This document shows, in pieces, positions 21,698 through 31,100 of a stretch of DNA of 64,000 nucleotides (positions are counted from its first letter, which is position 1; every line of letters starts with the position of its first letter). Position numbers and translations under genes: made by a program. The notes below the pieces were generated by a model, which did not search any database, was not told the DNA's origin, and saw nothing but the letters and a program-made list of their open reading frames with translations. The stretch is from Ereboglobus luteus (GTDB lineage Bacteria; Verrucomicrobiota; Verrucomicrobiia; Opitutales; Opitutaceae): contig NZ_CP023004.1 in the NCBI RefSeq assembly GCF_003096195.1, forward strand, positions 1,592,501-1,656,500, in the 5' to 3' direction.

Positions 21698-23431
21698 TTA
21701 GCGGCGGGTGCGGACCTTGGGGTAGGTTTCCATCGGGGGCGTGGTGGAAACGCGCGCGGGTTTTGCGGGCGCGACGGCGGCGGGGTTGGCGGCCTCGGCG
21801 AGCTGTCGCTGGAGACTCTTGAAGCGGAAGGCGAAGGGGCGCCAGCCGATGCCGGGTGTTTTTAGCGCGCCGACAACGCCGCGGAAGAGCGCGCGGCGTT
21901 TGTGCTCGCCCACGCGCTCGCCGCTGTAAATCGGGCCGACGTGAAACTCGCGCAGGCCGGGTTCGCGGCGGTGTGTGATGAAGTTCCAGAGGAAACCGTG
22001 ACGCGTGCGGCCGGGCGCCTCCTGCTCGTAACGGTAGAGCGCGAAGAACGGCGTGTAGATCAGGCGCGTGGCTTCGTTATTCGGGAGGAAAACCTCGAAG
22101 GGGCTGAGCGTTTGGAATTGTTTGCGGCCGCGTCCGTCGGTCCAGTAGGTGTAGAACGGCCAGAGGGAAACTTTGCGCGCGGGCTTGATGGCGTCGATGG
22201 CTACTTTTTGCTCGGGCGTGGCGCCGGGCGGGACGAGCGGTTTTTGCGCGACGCTGTGATAGAGGAAATAGAAGAAGCGTTTTCTCACGTAGCTGTTGAC
22301 CGTGTCGTCATTGCGCTTGTGATTCCAGAGCGGCCACATGACCCAGGTTTTTTCGCGTCCCTTGTGATTCGAATAAGTGTAGAACGGCGCCCAGCGGTTC
22401 ACGCGATGCTCGGGGCCGCGGCCTTGGACGAAGAGCGGCCAGAGGTATCGGTTTTCTGAATACACATAGGGCTCGACGCGGCGCGAGCGGCCCCAGAAAA
22501 GCATGTAACTGTCGGAGCGAAAACCGGGCGCGGTTTCGCGATAATAAAATGGAAACACGGCGAGGGCGCGCGCGGGATCGGCGGCGGGATTGTCGCGATT
22601 CCAAGTGGTGTTGTTAAAATAAAACGGCCAGAGGACGAAGGTGTTTTTGTAGAGGGGCGCGCCGGTTTCGATGTCGTTTTTTGTGTCGCGCCCGAAGAGC
22701 GGCCACACTTTCACGCCGTCCGCGCCGCCGCCCGTGGTGCGGCGAAAGATGGGCCAGAGAACGGCGCGCGACGTGGTGCCGTTGCGCTCGGACCAGCCGT
22801 AGATCGGAAACAAAAACCAGCCGAGACGATCCTGCAAAAGTCGTCCGCTGACATTGCCGTAAATCGGAAAAACGGCGCGATAGCTGGTCGCCGGATCGCC
22901 GGTGTTGTTGGAAAAATAAAACGGCCAGAGGTTGAATTGGTTATCGGCATTGTGCTCGGGCGACGGGCGCGTGGCGGGGCCGTGCTCGTGGTTGATGAGA
23001 TTAAAAATGTCCCAGCGATAGCCGTCGTTTTTCACGGCGCGCCAACTGAAGAGCGGGTAGAGAATGTGGAAATGGGTGCGGCGTCCGGAGGCGTCGCGCT
23101 TCTCGACGTAGAATGGCCGGAAGCCTTGGGCGACGACCGCGCCATCGTCAAAGCGAGGCCGCGCGACGAGCGGCTGGCGAAAAATCAGCGGCCCGATCGC
23201 ATTCCACGAGGCGGCGGGAGCATTCGCGTCGGAAAGCGGATTGTTTGGCTCGGCGCGCCCAACCCAGAACGGCGCGAAGTTGTTTTCCGCGCCGAAAACA
23301 AAAGATTGGGACGCGGCGGGCGGTGGCGAAGTATCCGCCCGAGCCGTGGTTGCCGTCTGTCCGGGCGCGCGAATGCCCAGTCCCGCGAGGACTGCAAAAA
23401 AAACGAGGGCGGTTGCGCGCCGAGGCTGCAT
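21698..23431 (-). CDS. Exported W-P-[FY] repeat protein, unknown function
   Basis: A 577-residue protein. I chose ATG 23431 (MQPRRATALVFFAVLAGLGI), which gives a signal peptide; a longer frame to 23692 has no such feature. The body is built of short repeated motifs spaced about 20-40 residues apart: LYPLFSW, LWPFYFSNN, VFPIYGN, LFPIYGW, LWPIFR, VWPLFG, LWPFYFNN, VFPFYY, LWPLFV, MWPLWNH and LWPFYTYW. Aromatic beta-strand-turn repeats of this kind suggest a beta-rich, perhaps outer-membrane or surface protein. It precedes mlaE, mlaF and mlaD on the same strand and may be an envelope partner of that transporter. No family was recognised. Confidence 0.82.
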   Translation of the reverse strand: MQPRRATALVFFAVLAGLGIRAPGQTATTARADTSPPPAASQSFVFGAENNFAPFWVGRAEPNNPLSDANAPAASWNAIGPLIFRQPLVARPRFDDGAVVAQGFRPFYVEKRDASGRRTHFHILYPLFSWRAVKNDGYRWDIFNLINHEHGPATRPSPEHNADNQFNLWPFYFSNNTGDPATSYRAVFPIYGNVSGRLLQDRLGWFLFPIYGWSERNGTTSRAVLWPIFRRTTGGGADGVKVWPLFGRDTKNDIETGAPLYKNTFVLWPFYFNNTTWNRDNPAADPARALAVFPFYYRETAPGFRSDSYMLFWGRSRRVEPYVYSENRYLWPLFVQGRGPEHRVNRWAPFYTYSNHKGREKTWVMWPLWNHKRNDDTVNSYVRKRFFYFLYHSVAQKPLVPPGATPEQKVAIDAIKPARKVSLWPFYTYWTDGRGRKQFQTLSPFEVFLPNNEATRLIYTPFFALYRYEQEAPGRTRHGFLWNFITHRREPGLREFHVGPIYSGERVGEHKRRALFRGVVGALKTPGIGWRPFAFRFKSLQRQLAEAANPAAVAPAKPARVSTTPPMETYPKVRTRR

Positions 23432-23689
23432 ATTGGTGATGGTGCGGATGCGGAAAGTAGGCTTCAGAAGGTCGGACAGAAAACGAATAAACTGTAACAC
23501 GACGCGCCGGGCAAATGTTATTAAACCGCGACAGGCGGTCAAAATCCCAGTCAGACGGTCGGGGATTCGCCGGGTTCCAAAAGTTTTGGGGATTTGTTCG
23601 CGGGCTTGCCGGCGGCACACAGTTTCCCGATGTGCGGAAATGCGATAAGCGGTTTGGGTCGTTTCGGCTTGGCCGGCGGTTTCGCCCCA

Positions 23690-23721
23690 CAAAAAACCAC
23701 GGAGCGGTTGGGCTCCGTGGT
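23690..23721 (-). terminator. Rho-independent terminator of gnd
   Basis: ACCACGGAGC (23696-23705) pairs with GCTCCGTGGT (23712-23721) across a 6-nt loop. On the minus strand the stem is followed by six T (plus-strand AAAAAA at 23690-23695). It lies 34 nt beyond the gnd stop. Confidence 0.9.
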
Positions 23722-23754
23722 CTGGTGAAAACAGGATTATGCGCGGTTGCCCGC

Positions 23755-25260
23755 TTACATTGCGATCTGCGGGCGGTTTGCCTTCGGCCAGTCGATGTGG
23801 AAGAACTTGCCGCGCTTCTGGTCAACACGCTCGTAGGTGTGCGCGCCGAAATAATCGCGCTGGCCCTGGAGCAGGTTGGCCGGGGTGCGCTCGGCGCGGT
23901 AGCCGTCGTAGTAGGCGAGCGCGGAGCTGAAGGTTGGCACGCTGATGCCGTTTTGCACGGCGAGCGCGACGACTTTGCGCCAGTTGTCCTGCGCCTTCTG
24001 GATCGTCTTGTTGAAATACGGGTCGAGGAGCAGGTTCGCGAGTTTCGGGTTTCCGCGGAACGCCTCGGTGATCTTTTGCAGGAACGCGGCGCGGATGATG
24101 CAGCCGCCGCGCCAGATTTGCGCGATCTGGCCGAAGTTGAGTTTCCAGCCATACTCTTTTTGCGCCTCGCGCATGAGCTGGAAGCCTTGCGCGTAGGAGC
24201 AGATTTTCGAGCAGTAGAGCGCGTCGTGGATGGCTTCGAGAAGGGCTTTTTTCGAGCCGGTGTATTTTTTCGCCTTCGGGCCCTTGAGGATTTTCGAGGC
24301 GGCGACACGCTCGTCCTTCACCGCGGAGAGGCAGCGCGCGAAGACGGACTCGGCGATCGTCGGCGCGGGCACGCCCATGTCGAGCGCGTTGACCGAGGTC
24401 CATTTGCCGGTGCCTTTCTGGCCCGCCGTGTCGAGGATGATGTCAACGAGGGGTTTTTTCGTGACGGGGTCCTTTTGCTTGAGGATGTCGGCGGTGATTT
24501 CGATGAGGAAGCTGTCGAGCGCGCCCTTGTTCCATTGCGAAAAGACTTCGCCCATTTCGGGGGCTTTCATGCCGAGCACGCCTTTCATGATGGCGTAGGC
24601 CTCGCAGATCATCTGCATGTCGCCGTATTCGATTCCGTTGTGGACCATCTTCACGTAATGGCCGGCGCCGTTTTCGCCGATGTAGGTGGCGCAGGGCACG
24701 CCGCCCTTGACGGGTTTGCCGGCGGTGGCGCCGAGGAGGGGTTTGCCGGTTTTTTTGTCAACCTTGGCGGCGATTGCGTTCCAGATTTTTTCGAGCTCCT
24801 TGTAGGCGGCCTTGTCGCCGCCGGGCATGAGGGCGGGGCCGAAACGCGCGCCTTCCTCGCCGCCGGAGACGCCGGAGCCGATGAAGCGCAGGCCTTTTTC
24901 CTTGAGCGCCTTTTCGCGGCGGATGGTGTCGGTCCAGAGGGCGTTGCCGCCGTCGATGACGATGTCGCCCTGGTCGAGGAGCGGCACGAGGCCGTCGATC
25001 ACCGCGTCGGTGCCCTTGCCGGCCTGCACGAGGATGATCATCTTGCGCGGCTTGGCGAGGGACTTGACGAAGTCCTTGAGCGTTTTTGTGCCGACGATGC
25101 CGCCGGGCGTGGCGGGATTTTCGGCGACAAACTTGTCCACCTTTTCGGTGGTGCGGTTGTAAACCGAAATCTGGAAGCCGTGGTCGGCTATGTTGAGGGC
25201 GAGGTTTTGACCCATGACGGCGAGGCCGATGAGTCCGATGTCCGAGTATTCTTTAGGCAT
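23755..25260 (-). CDS. gnd: 6-phosphogluconate dehydrogenase (decarboxylating)
   Basis: A 501-residue cytoplasmic enzyme that oxidises 6-phosphogluconate to ribulose 5-phosphate with CO2 release and NAD(P)H formation (oxidative pentose phosphate pathway). The N-terminal Rossmann motif is [33 protein letters not shown]-like substrate motif lies at ~130-150 (variant of [16 protein letters not shown]), with [14 protein letters not shown] carrying the catalytic Lys and the His-Asn pair, and [17 protein letters not shown] towards the C terminus. The length is slightly above the usual 470-480. It is followed by a clear terminator. A small membrane-protein gene lies 113 nt upstream on the same strand. 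Confidence 0.96.
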   Translation of the reverse strand: MPKEYSDIGLIGLAVMGQNLALNIADHGFQISVYNRTTEKVDKFVAENPATPGGIVGTKTLKDFVKSLAKPRKMIILVQAGKGTDAVIDGLVPLLDQGDIVIDGGNALWTDTIRREKALKEKGLRFIGSGVSGGEEGARFGPALMPGGDKAAYKELEKIWNAIAAKVDKKTGKPLLGATAGKPVKGGVPCATYIGENGAGHYVKMVHNGIEYGDMQMICEAYAIMKGVLGMKAPEMGEVFSQWNKGALDSFLIEITADILKQKDPVTKKPLVDIILDTAGQKGTGKWTSVNALDMGVPAPTIAESVFARCLSAVKDERVAASKILKGPKAKKYTGSKKALLEAIHDALYCSKICSYAQGFQLMREAQKEYGWKLNFGQIAQIWRGGCIIRAAFLQKITEAFRGNPKLANLLLDPYFNKTIQKAQDNWRKVVALAVQNGISVPTFSSALAYYDGYRAERTPANLLQGQRDYFGAHTYERVDQKRGKFFHIDWPKANRPQIAM

Positions 25261-25373
25261 AAATGAAAAAAGTGAACAGGTGTGCGAATATTTATGATTT
25301 TATGGGAAAACTGAATCTTAAAATAGCGCAACTTTCGTTTTTTTGCCGGGGCGGTTTTTTGATTTTTTAACAA

Positions 25374-25667
25374 TTACTTTCCCGACGGAGCGGGTGCGGC
25401 GGGTTGGGCCTGCGGAAAAAAACGCGCCACAAAATCCACAATCGGTGTCATGAACGCCGGCTCATTTCTTTGGCGCACCCATTTGTAGCCGATCACGCCC
25501 AGAATGAACAAAACCAACAGCAGCGTGACGATCTGCCCGAGGCGCGCCGCTTTTTTGACCACCGTGAACAACAGGAACAGCACGCCCGCCGCGATGAGTG
25601 TTTTTACCCAAAAATCCACCGGCATTTCCATGAAGGTTTGGAAAACATGTTTGACGGTTTCGGACAT
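25374..25667 (-). CDS. Small inner-membrane protein, unknown function
   Basis: A 97-residue protein starting at ATG 25667 (MSETVKHVFQTFMEMPVDFW). It has two hydrophobic segments, about residues 21-37 (TLIAAGVLFLLFTVV) and 45-62 (IVTLLLVLFILGVIGYKWV), and a Pro/Ala-rich tail. The frame stays open upstream to 26219, but that part is antisense to the next gene and looks like a mirror frame. Position upstream of gnd gives no functional clue. Confidence 0.72.
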   Translation of the reverse strand: MSETVKHVFQTFMEMPVDFWVKTLIAAGVLFLLFTVVKKAARLGQIVTLLLVLFILGVIGYKWVRQRNEPAFMTPIVDFVARFFPQAQPAAPAPSGK

Positions 25668-25778
25668 GGTTTGTGCAAAATTGAAACGTGCGCGAAGTGA
25701 AAGCCCGCATACATTGCGCAAAGGGTCCGTTGAAACAAGACATTGCGAACAGAAAACCTCCGCGCCATCTTCCCCGTC

Positions 25779-26873
25779 ATGAGCACCAACCCGGCCGCCG
25801 CGCGCCGCACGCAGCACAAAAAACCCAGCTTCCCCATCGGCGAGGAGTTGCGCCGATACCTCAAGCGTTACCGCCGCGAGCGCGAGTTGCCCGTCACCTA
25901 CGAGCGCCTCCGCCGCTTCACCGAGTGCGCGCCCTACACCGACCCCGAGGGCAACATGACGCTCTGGGAAACCGTCGTTTACGACCACATGGAAATGGAG
26001 TCCATCCACGAGGGGCTGAAACACATTTACGCGCTCCTGCGCACCGACGGCGACATGTCCGTCATGCAGCATCTTTACGTGGACCGCATCGACTTTTGCG
26101 CGTTCGGCAACTCCGCGCCCTTCCGCGTGCGAATCGTCAACGCCTACAACGACAACCCCGACCACTTCTACGTCAAGAAGGGCGACGCCTCGCGCGTTTA
26201 CGGCCTCGAGCTCGAGCATCTCCTGTCACCCAACCGCATGCACTTCATGACATGCGGCAACACGCTCGTCGAGGAGCACGTCGCGGGCATTCCGGGCGAC
26301 ATCTTTGTCGAACGCTGGCTCGACCAGCGCTCCGAAATCAAGCCCATCCGCCTCGCCAAGGAACTCGTCAAGTTCAACGAACGCTGCTTCGTGCGCCTTC
26401 TCGGCGACATGCGCAGTTATAATTTTGTCGTTGTCATCACACCCGATTTTGAGGGCGCGCAAATCCGCATCCGCGCGATGGATTTCGACCAGCAATCCTA
26501 CGAGGGCCGCATGAACCTCTACCGTCCGCAGTTCTTCAAGGAAAACCAGTCGCTCGCGCTCTACTGCATGAAGCACCTCAATGTGGCCAGCGCGCGCCAG
26601 TATCAACGCGAGGAGCAGGCGCTCATGCTCCAGCGCGCCGACACCGGAGAGGAGCGCCTCAACGCCCTGCTCAGCGCCATGTCGCAAGCCGAAATCGCGC
26701 CGCATTCGCACGTCGTCGAACTGCGCGAGGGTTTGGCCGCGCATTACGGCCGCCCGTCCTATTTGCACTGCAACACGATGGGCGAGCTCGTCATCGAAAA
26801 CCTCACCTCCATCCGCCTCAATGTCGCCGCCCCCATTCCCAGCGAAACCCCGCGCAGCGACGAAGTGGAGTGA
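25779..26873 (+). CDS. Conserved protein of unknown function
   Basis: A 364-residue soluble protein without signal peptide or membrane segments. ATG 25779 (MSTNPAAARRTQHKK) was preferred to an upstream TTG at 25743. It is rich in charged and aromatic residues, with GEELRRYLKRYRRERELPVTYERLRRF near the N terminus and FVVVITPDFEGAQIRIRAMDFDQQSYEG in the middle. This pattern of conserved Tyr, Asp and Arg residues suggests an intracellular enzyme or structural protein, but no family is recognised. It is divergent from the small membrane protein at 25374-25667, so both may use a promoter in 25668-25778. Confidence 0.8.
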   Translation: MSTNPAAARRTQHKKPSFPIGEELRRYLKRYRRERELPVTYERLRRFTECAPYTDPEGNMTLWETVVYDHMEMESIHEGLKHIYALLRTDGDMSVMQHLYVDRIDFCAFGNSAPFRVRIVNAYNDNPDHFYVKKGDASRVYGLELEHLLSPNRMHFMTCGNTLVEEHVAGIPGDIFVERWLDQRSEIKPIRLAKELVKFNERCFVRLLGDMRSYNFVVVITPDFEGAQIRIRAMDFDQQSYEGRMNLYRPQFFKENQSLALYCMKHLNVASARQYQREEQALMLQRADTGEERLNALLSAMSQAEIAPHSHVVELREGLAAHYGRPSYLHCNTMGELVIENLTSIRLNVAAPIPSETPRSDEVE

Positions 26874-26878
26874 TGCGG

Positions 26879-26909
26879 CACGTGGCGCGGACTGCCAAGT
26901 CTGCATTCC
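26879..26909 (+). repeat. Dispersed REP-like element, copy 1
   Basis: The 31-nt stretch contains GTGGCGCGGACTGCCAAGTC and is closely matched by the inverted pair at 38844-38872 and 38895-38925. It lies between two genes on the plus strand. It looks like a half-copy of a repetitive extragenic palindrome. Confidence 0.6.
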
Positions 26910-26962
26910 GGGAATCGTTCGCATCATCGGCGCGGGATACTGGCGAAAAGGAAAGGATTATT

Positions 26963-27247
26963 ATGAAAACTACTGGAAAACGAATTCACGCCAAGCCCGC
27001 ATTCGATGCGGACGGCTATCAGACCGGCATGAACACGCTGAACAACGAGGCGCTGCCCGCGCTTGATGGCGCGTCGTGGCGTCCGCTTCACGGCGGGGCG
27101 AGGCCGGGTGCGGGTCGCAAGCCATCCAAGCGCGAGCCGATCACGCTGCGGCTGCGTCCGGTTGTGGCGCGCAAACTGCGCGCGGCCGCGAAACGTGAAA
27201 AAGTTTCGACCTCCGACTTTGCCGAGCGGTGGCTTGTGGACGTGTGA
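26963..27247 (+). CDS. Small ribbon-helix-helix-like protein
   Basis: A 94-residue basic protein starting at ATG 26963, preceded by GGAAAGGA about 7 nt upstream, a good ribosome-binding site. The open frame extends upstream to 26870 through a REP-like repeat, so the earlier start was rejected. The C-terminal half has GGARPGAGRKPSKREPITLR followed by a helical segment, resembling short CopG/Arc-type DNA-binding proteins or the AT-hook-like GRKP linkers of plasmid and phage-encoded regulators. No toxin partner is visible downstream. Function remains tentative. Confidence 0.6.
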   Translation: MKTTGKRIHAKPAFDADGYQTGMNTLNNEALPALDGASWRPLHGGARPGAGRKPSKREPITLRLRPVVARKLRAAAKREKVSTSDFAERWLVDV

Positions 27248-27330
27248 ACGGTGTTCGCTTCCTTTGCGATCAAGGGAAAAATCAAAAAACAGCGATCTGT
27301 CATCTTCAAAAAAATACTCTTCTCAATCCT

Positions 27331-28041
27331 TCAATCTTCACGCGACAGCCCGTATAAACTTCCTTGGTATGTTTCCACGTCGAAAAAATTTATCTCTACA
27401 AGCTCGTGTCGGAAGCAGTCATGCAGGTCATTTGTTTTCAAGACGTCAAACACAACTTCTCGCAAGTGTAACAAAGCACCGTGTTTTTTTATAAGATCAA
27501 CTTCCCGCTTCGTAGAATATAAAACATACACACCCGGCACTGAGCCTACGAAAACATATTTTGGTGGGATGTAACCGTCAAATATTTTGATAGACAAGCG
27601 ATTGATTAGTTCTTTTTTACATGCCCTTATTAATCTATTTAGTAAGTGAGCTCCGAGGTTGTATATGAAAACATACATGTTTGGAGAAAAGTATTTTTCG
27701 TTGATGCCGTTGCGAACGCAACAGCGTGTCCATAATGATTGAATCTCCGCTGTTAAAGGGAAGGATCCATTCCAATTGCTATCATGTTCACTTACGGACA
27801 GCGATACGAATGCCTCATGTGTGGAAACATAAAGTTTAAGACAGGGCTCGCATTGCCCTGATGTCTTACTGACGGCCCGAGAGTCGGTTTGCGCGACACT
27901 TGACACATATTTCACAAAAACCCCAAGACTTTTCAGTGAATCAATAAACTCATCAAAAATAATATGTTGGCTTACCCTCGTTTTAACTAAAACTTCGAGT
28001 TCCTCGTATATAAAAAAATTCTTGCTGAATATACCGGGCAT
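27331..28041 (-). CDS. AT-rich orphan gene, unknown function
   Basis: A 236-residue frame in DNA markedly richer in A+T than its surroundings (27601-27660 contains only 19 G+C of 60). It starts MPGIFSKNFFIYEELEVLVK and has no signal peptide. It is rich in Val, Phe, Tyr, Lys and Ser, with several Cys (CEPCLKLYVSTHEAF, TRCCVRNG). A C-terminal segment reads YVFVGSVPGVYVLYSTKREV. No known domain is seen. The composition implies recent acquisition, and the flanks (27248-27330, 28042-28151) are also A+T-rich. It could be a defence or other accessory gene, but nothing shows that. Confidence 0.68.
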   Translation of the reverse strand: MPGIFSKNFFIYEELEVLVKTRVSQHIIFDEFIDSLKSLGVFVKYVSSVAQTDSRAVSKTSGQCEPCLKLYVSTHEAFVSLSVSEHDSNWNGSFPLTAEIQSLWTRCCVRNGINEKYFSPNMYVFIYNLGAHLLNRLIRACKKELINRLSIKIFDGYIPPKYVFVGSVPGVYVLYSTKREVDLIKKHGALLHLREVVFDVLKTNDLHDCFRHELVEINFFDVETYQGSLYGLSRED

Positions 28042-28151
28042 ATATTTTTTAATATTAAAGATGTGCTAACCACAACTGGCGATATTAAATTGTATAAAAA
28101 TAAAACCCAAGGAGATCGGTGTTGATTCTCCACATTACACCTTACAAAACA

Positions 28152-31100
28152 TCATACAGCGGCGGCTTGCTCGACTTGGTTTCTGGCGTTTTGGAGCATG
28201 AAGTGGAGGCGGTTCATCATGTTGGCCTCGCTGGCGCCGCTGTCCAAATCCAGGAAGAGGAGGCTCATGTCGGGATAGAGGTCGCGAATTCGTTTTTCTA
28301 TTCCTTTTGACACGAGGTGGTTCGCTATGCAGCCGAAGGGTTGCAGGCTCACGGCGTTCATCACGCCGCGCTCGGCGAAGCCCGCAAGCTCCGCGGGGAT
28401 CAGCCAGCCTTCGCCGTATTGCGAGGCGATGTTGAGCACGCGCGAGGCCGACTTGGCCTGCTCGTAGGGGTTGTGCGAGGGGTGGAAATACGCGAAGGAC
28501 GAGGCGGCGCGGTCGAACTTTTTCTCGACGCGGCGGATGAGCGCGAAGGCCGCCGTGTCCAAAAACGGGATGCGCGGCTTGTGCTTGAGGTGCTGCTCAA
28601 TGTTGGTGCGGTGATTCGGGAATTCCTGGAGGAAGAACGTGGCGACGGAGGGCACCACCGCCTCGGCGCCCTGGTCGATGAGCCATTGGACGACGTTTTT
28701 GTTTCCGATGGAATTATACTTCACGTAGATCTCGCCGACGATGCCGATGCGGGGGACGCGGCGGTCGTGGTCGCAGATGGCGTTGAAGTCGGCGGCGGCC
28801 TCGGCGAGGAGGCGGTAGAGCGCCTTGGTGTCGCGCACCGCCACGCGGGCGATGGCGGCCTGGATGTATTCGTCGCGGAGGCGCGCGGCGGAGCCGGGTT
28901 CGCGTTCGCGGGGCACGGAGGCGTAATACATCTGCGAGATGCGGTCGGCGTAGAAGACCGAGCCGATGATTTCGCTGAGGTTGCCGAGGAGCTTGAGCTT
29001 GAAACCGGGCTGGGTGTTCGAGACCGCGCCGCTCGATGTGCCGAGCGAGACAACGGGGATGTTGCCGTGGCCGGTGGCGATCATCGCTTTTTTGATGAGG
29101 GCGATGTAGTTTGACGCGCGGCATTGTCCGCCGGTCTGGCTGATGCCGATGGCGATTTCGTCGGGTTTGTATTTGCCGCTGTTGAGCGCGCGGACGATGT
29201 CGCCGACGACGAGCGTGGCCGGGTAGCAGACTTCGTTGTTGGCGTATTTGAGGCCGAAGTCGATCGAGGCGGCGTCGCTCGGCGGCATGACTTCGCATTT
29301 GTATCCCATGTGCCCGAGGAGCATCGGGATGAAGGGCGAATAGACTTCCGAGAAAAACGGCAGGAGGATCGTGCGATGCCGGTCGGCCTCGGTGAAGATG
29401 GGCGTGGTGAGGGGCGTCGTAGCCGTTGCGGCGGAGTTTGAGGTTGTGGAGGCGGGGGCGAGCGATATGCGGTTTTTCTCGCTTGGCTGGACGCGGACGA
29501 ACGTGCTGGCCGAGTCACTGTTTGTTTCGTCACACGCTCCGTTGCATTCGCAGGGTTCGGCGCGACCGCGGTAGGCGAGGCTTTCGACCAGCGAGCGGAT
29601 GCGCAGGCGGAGCGAGCCGAGGTTGCTGATGTCGTCGATTTTTAGAATGGTGTGGCTCTTGCCGTTGCGGCGAAGGATGTCGCCCGCCTCGTCGATGATG
29701 AACGCGTCGGGGCCGCAGCCGAAGGAGGTGAGTTGCACGAAGTGCACGTTCGAGGGCGCCTCGGCGACCCAGCGAGCGGATTTGAGGATGCGGTTGGTGT
29801 AGGCCCATTGGCGGACACTTCCGGGGCCGCCGGCGTCGGTGTCGTCGTCGAGGCGCACAAGGTCTTCGCTGATCACATCGACGCCGAAGCCGGCGATCAT
29901 GTCGGCGACTTTGTGCTGGATGAGCGGGTCGGCATGGTAGGGGCGTCCGGCGAGGAGGATGGTGATGCGGTTTTCGGCGGCGGCGCGCGCGGCGATGGCG
30001 CGGGCTTTTTCGGCGAGGGTGCGGAAGTGTTCGGTTTGCGCGGCGAGCGCGGCGGCGAAGGCGCGCTCGAAGACGCGCGGGGCGACGCCGAGCGTTTTTG
30101 TCATGTATTCGCGGCAGGCGCGTTCGAGGAGTTTGCGGTCGCGGAAGCTGAGCGTGGGCGCGTCGAGCGGGATGCCGTGCTTGCCCTCGGGGTTGATGGC
30201 GCTGCGGATGACGTCGGAGTAGCCGGTGACGATGGGGCAGTTGTAGGTGTTGACGGCGTTCTTGTCCTCCTGCTCCTCGTAAACGACGAAGGGCATGAGG
30301 ATGCGGTCAACTTTGCGCTCGATGAGGTCGTAGATGTGTCCGTGGACGAGTTTCGCGGGGAAACAGATGTTGTCCGACATGACGGTGTGCACGCCTTTGC
30401 CGTAGAGGTCGAAGGTGGAGCGCGAGGAGAGCGTGACTTTCATTCCGGCGTGCGTGAGGAGCGCGTGCCAGAAGGGATAGTTTTCGTAATAATTGAGCGC
30501 GCGGGGAATGCCGATGGTGATCGGCGCGCCGCTGCTGTTTTTTGGGATTTGGGATTTGGGATTTGGGATTTCCGACGAAGTCGGCGCGGTGCGTCCGAAG
30601 AGTTTGCTGTATTTGAAGGAGTAGATGCTTTCGCCTTTGCGGGTGTCGGCTCCGCGGTTGGTGAAGATTTTTTCGCACTTGTTGCCCGAGAAAAATGTGT
30701 TCGCGTTTGCGAAGGTGTATTTGCGGACAACGCATTTGTTTTCACAACCGGGGCAGGTGCTTTCCTCGGTGGTGGATGTGGCGGGATGGGCTAAAGAAGA
30801 GAGAAGAGTGAAGGGTGAAGGGTGAAAATCCGATCCTTTGGAATTTGGAACTTGGGATTTGGGATTTGCGCGCGAAGCGTGTATGGCGGCTCCGTAGGCG
30901 CCCATGAGTTCGGGCATGTCGGCGAAGGCGACGTCGCGGCCTGTCAGGTGCTCGAGCGCGCGGACGACGGCGTGGTTTCGCATGGTGCCGCCCTGGACGA
31001 CAATGTGCGCGCCGAGGTCGTCCACGTTTTTTAATTTGAGAACTTTGTAGAGGCAGTTTTTGACGACGGAGTAGGCGATGCCCGCGGCGATGTCGGGCAG

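Noticed and set aside
25374-26219. Longer (281-codon) version of the small membrane protein
   Set aside because: The added part is antisense to the gene at 25779 and lacks features; ATG 25667 fits better.
30544-30868. Possible CRISPR array from regular short repeats
   Set aside because: Units are 7 nt, contiguous and without unique spacers; they lie in a coding sequence.
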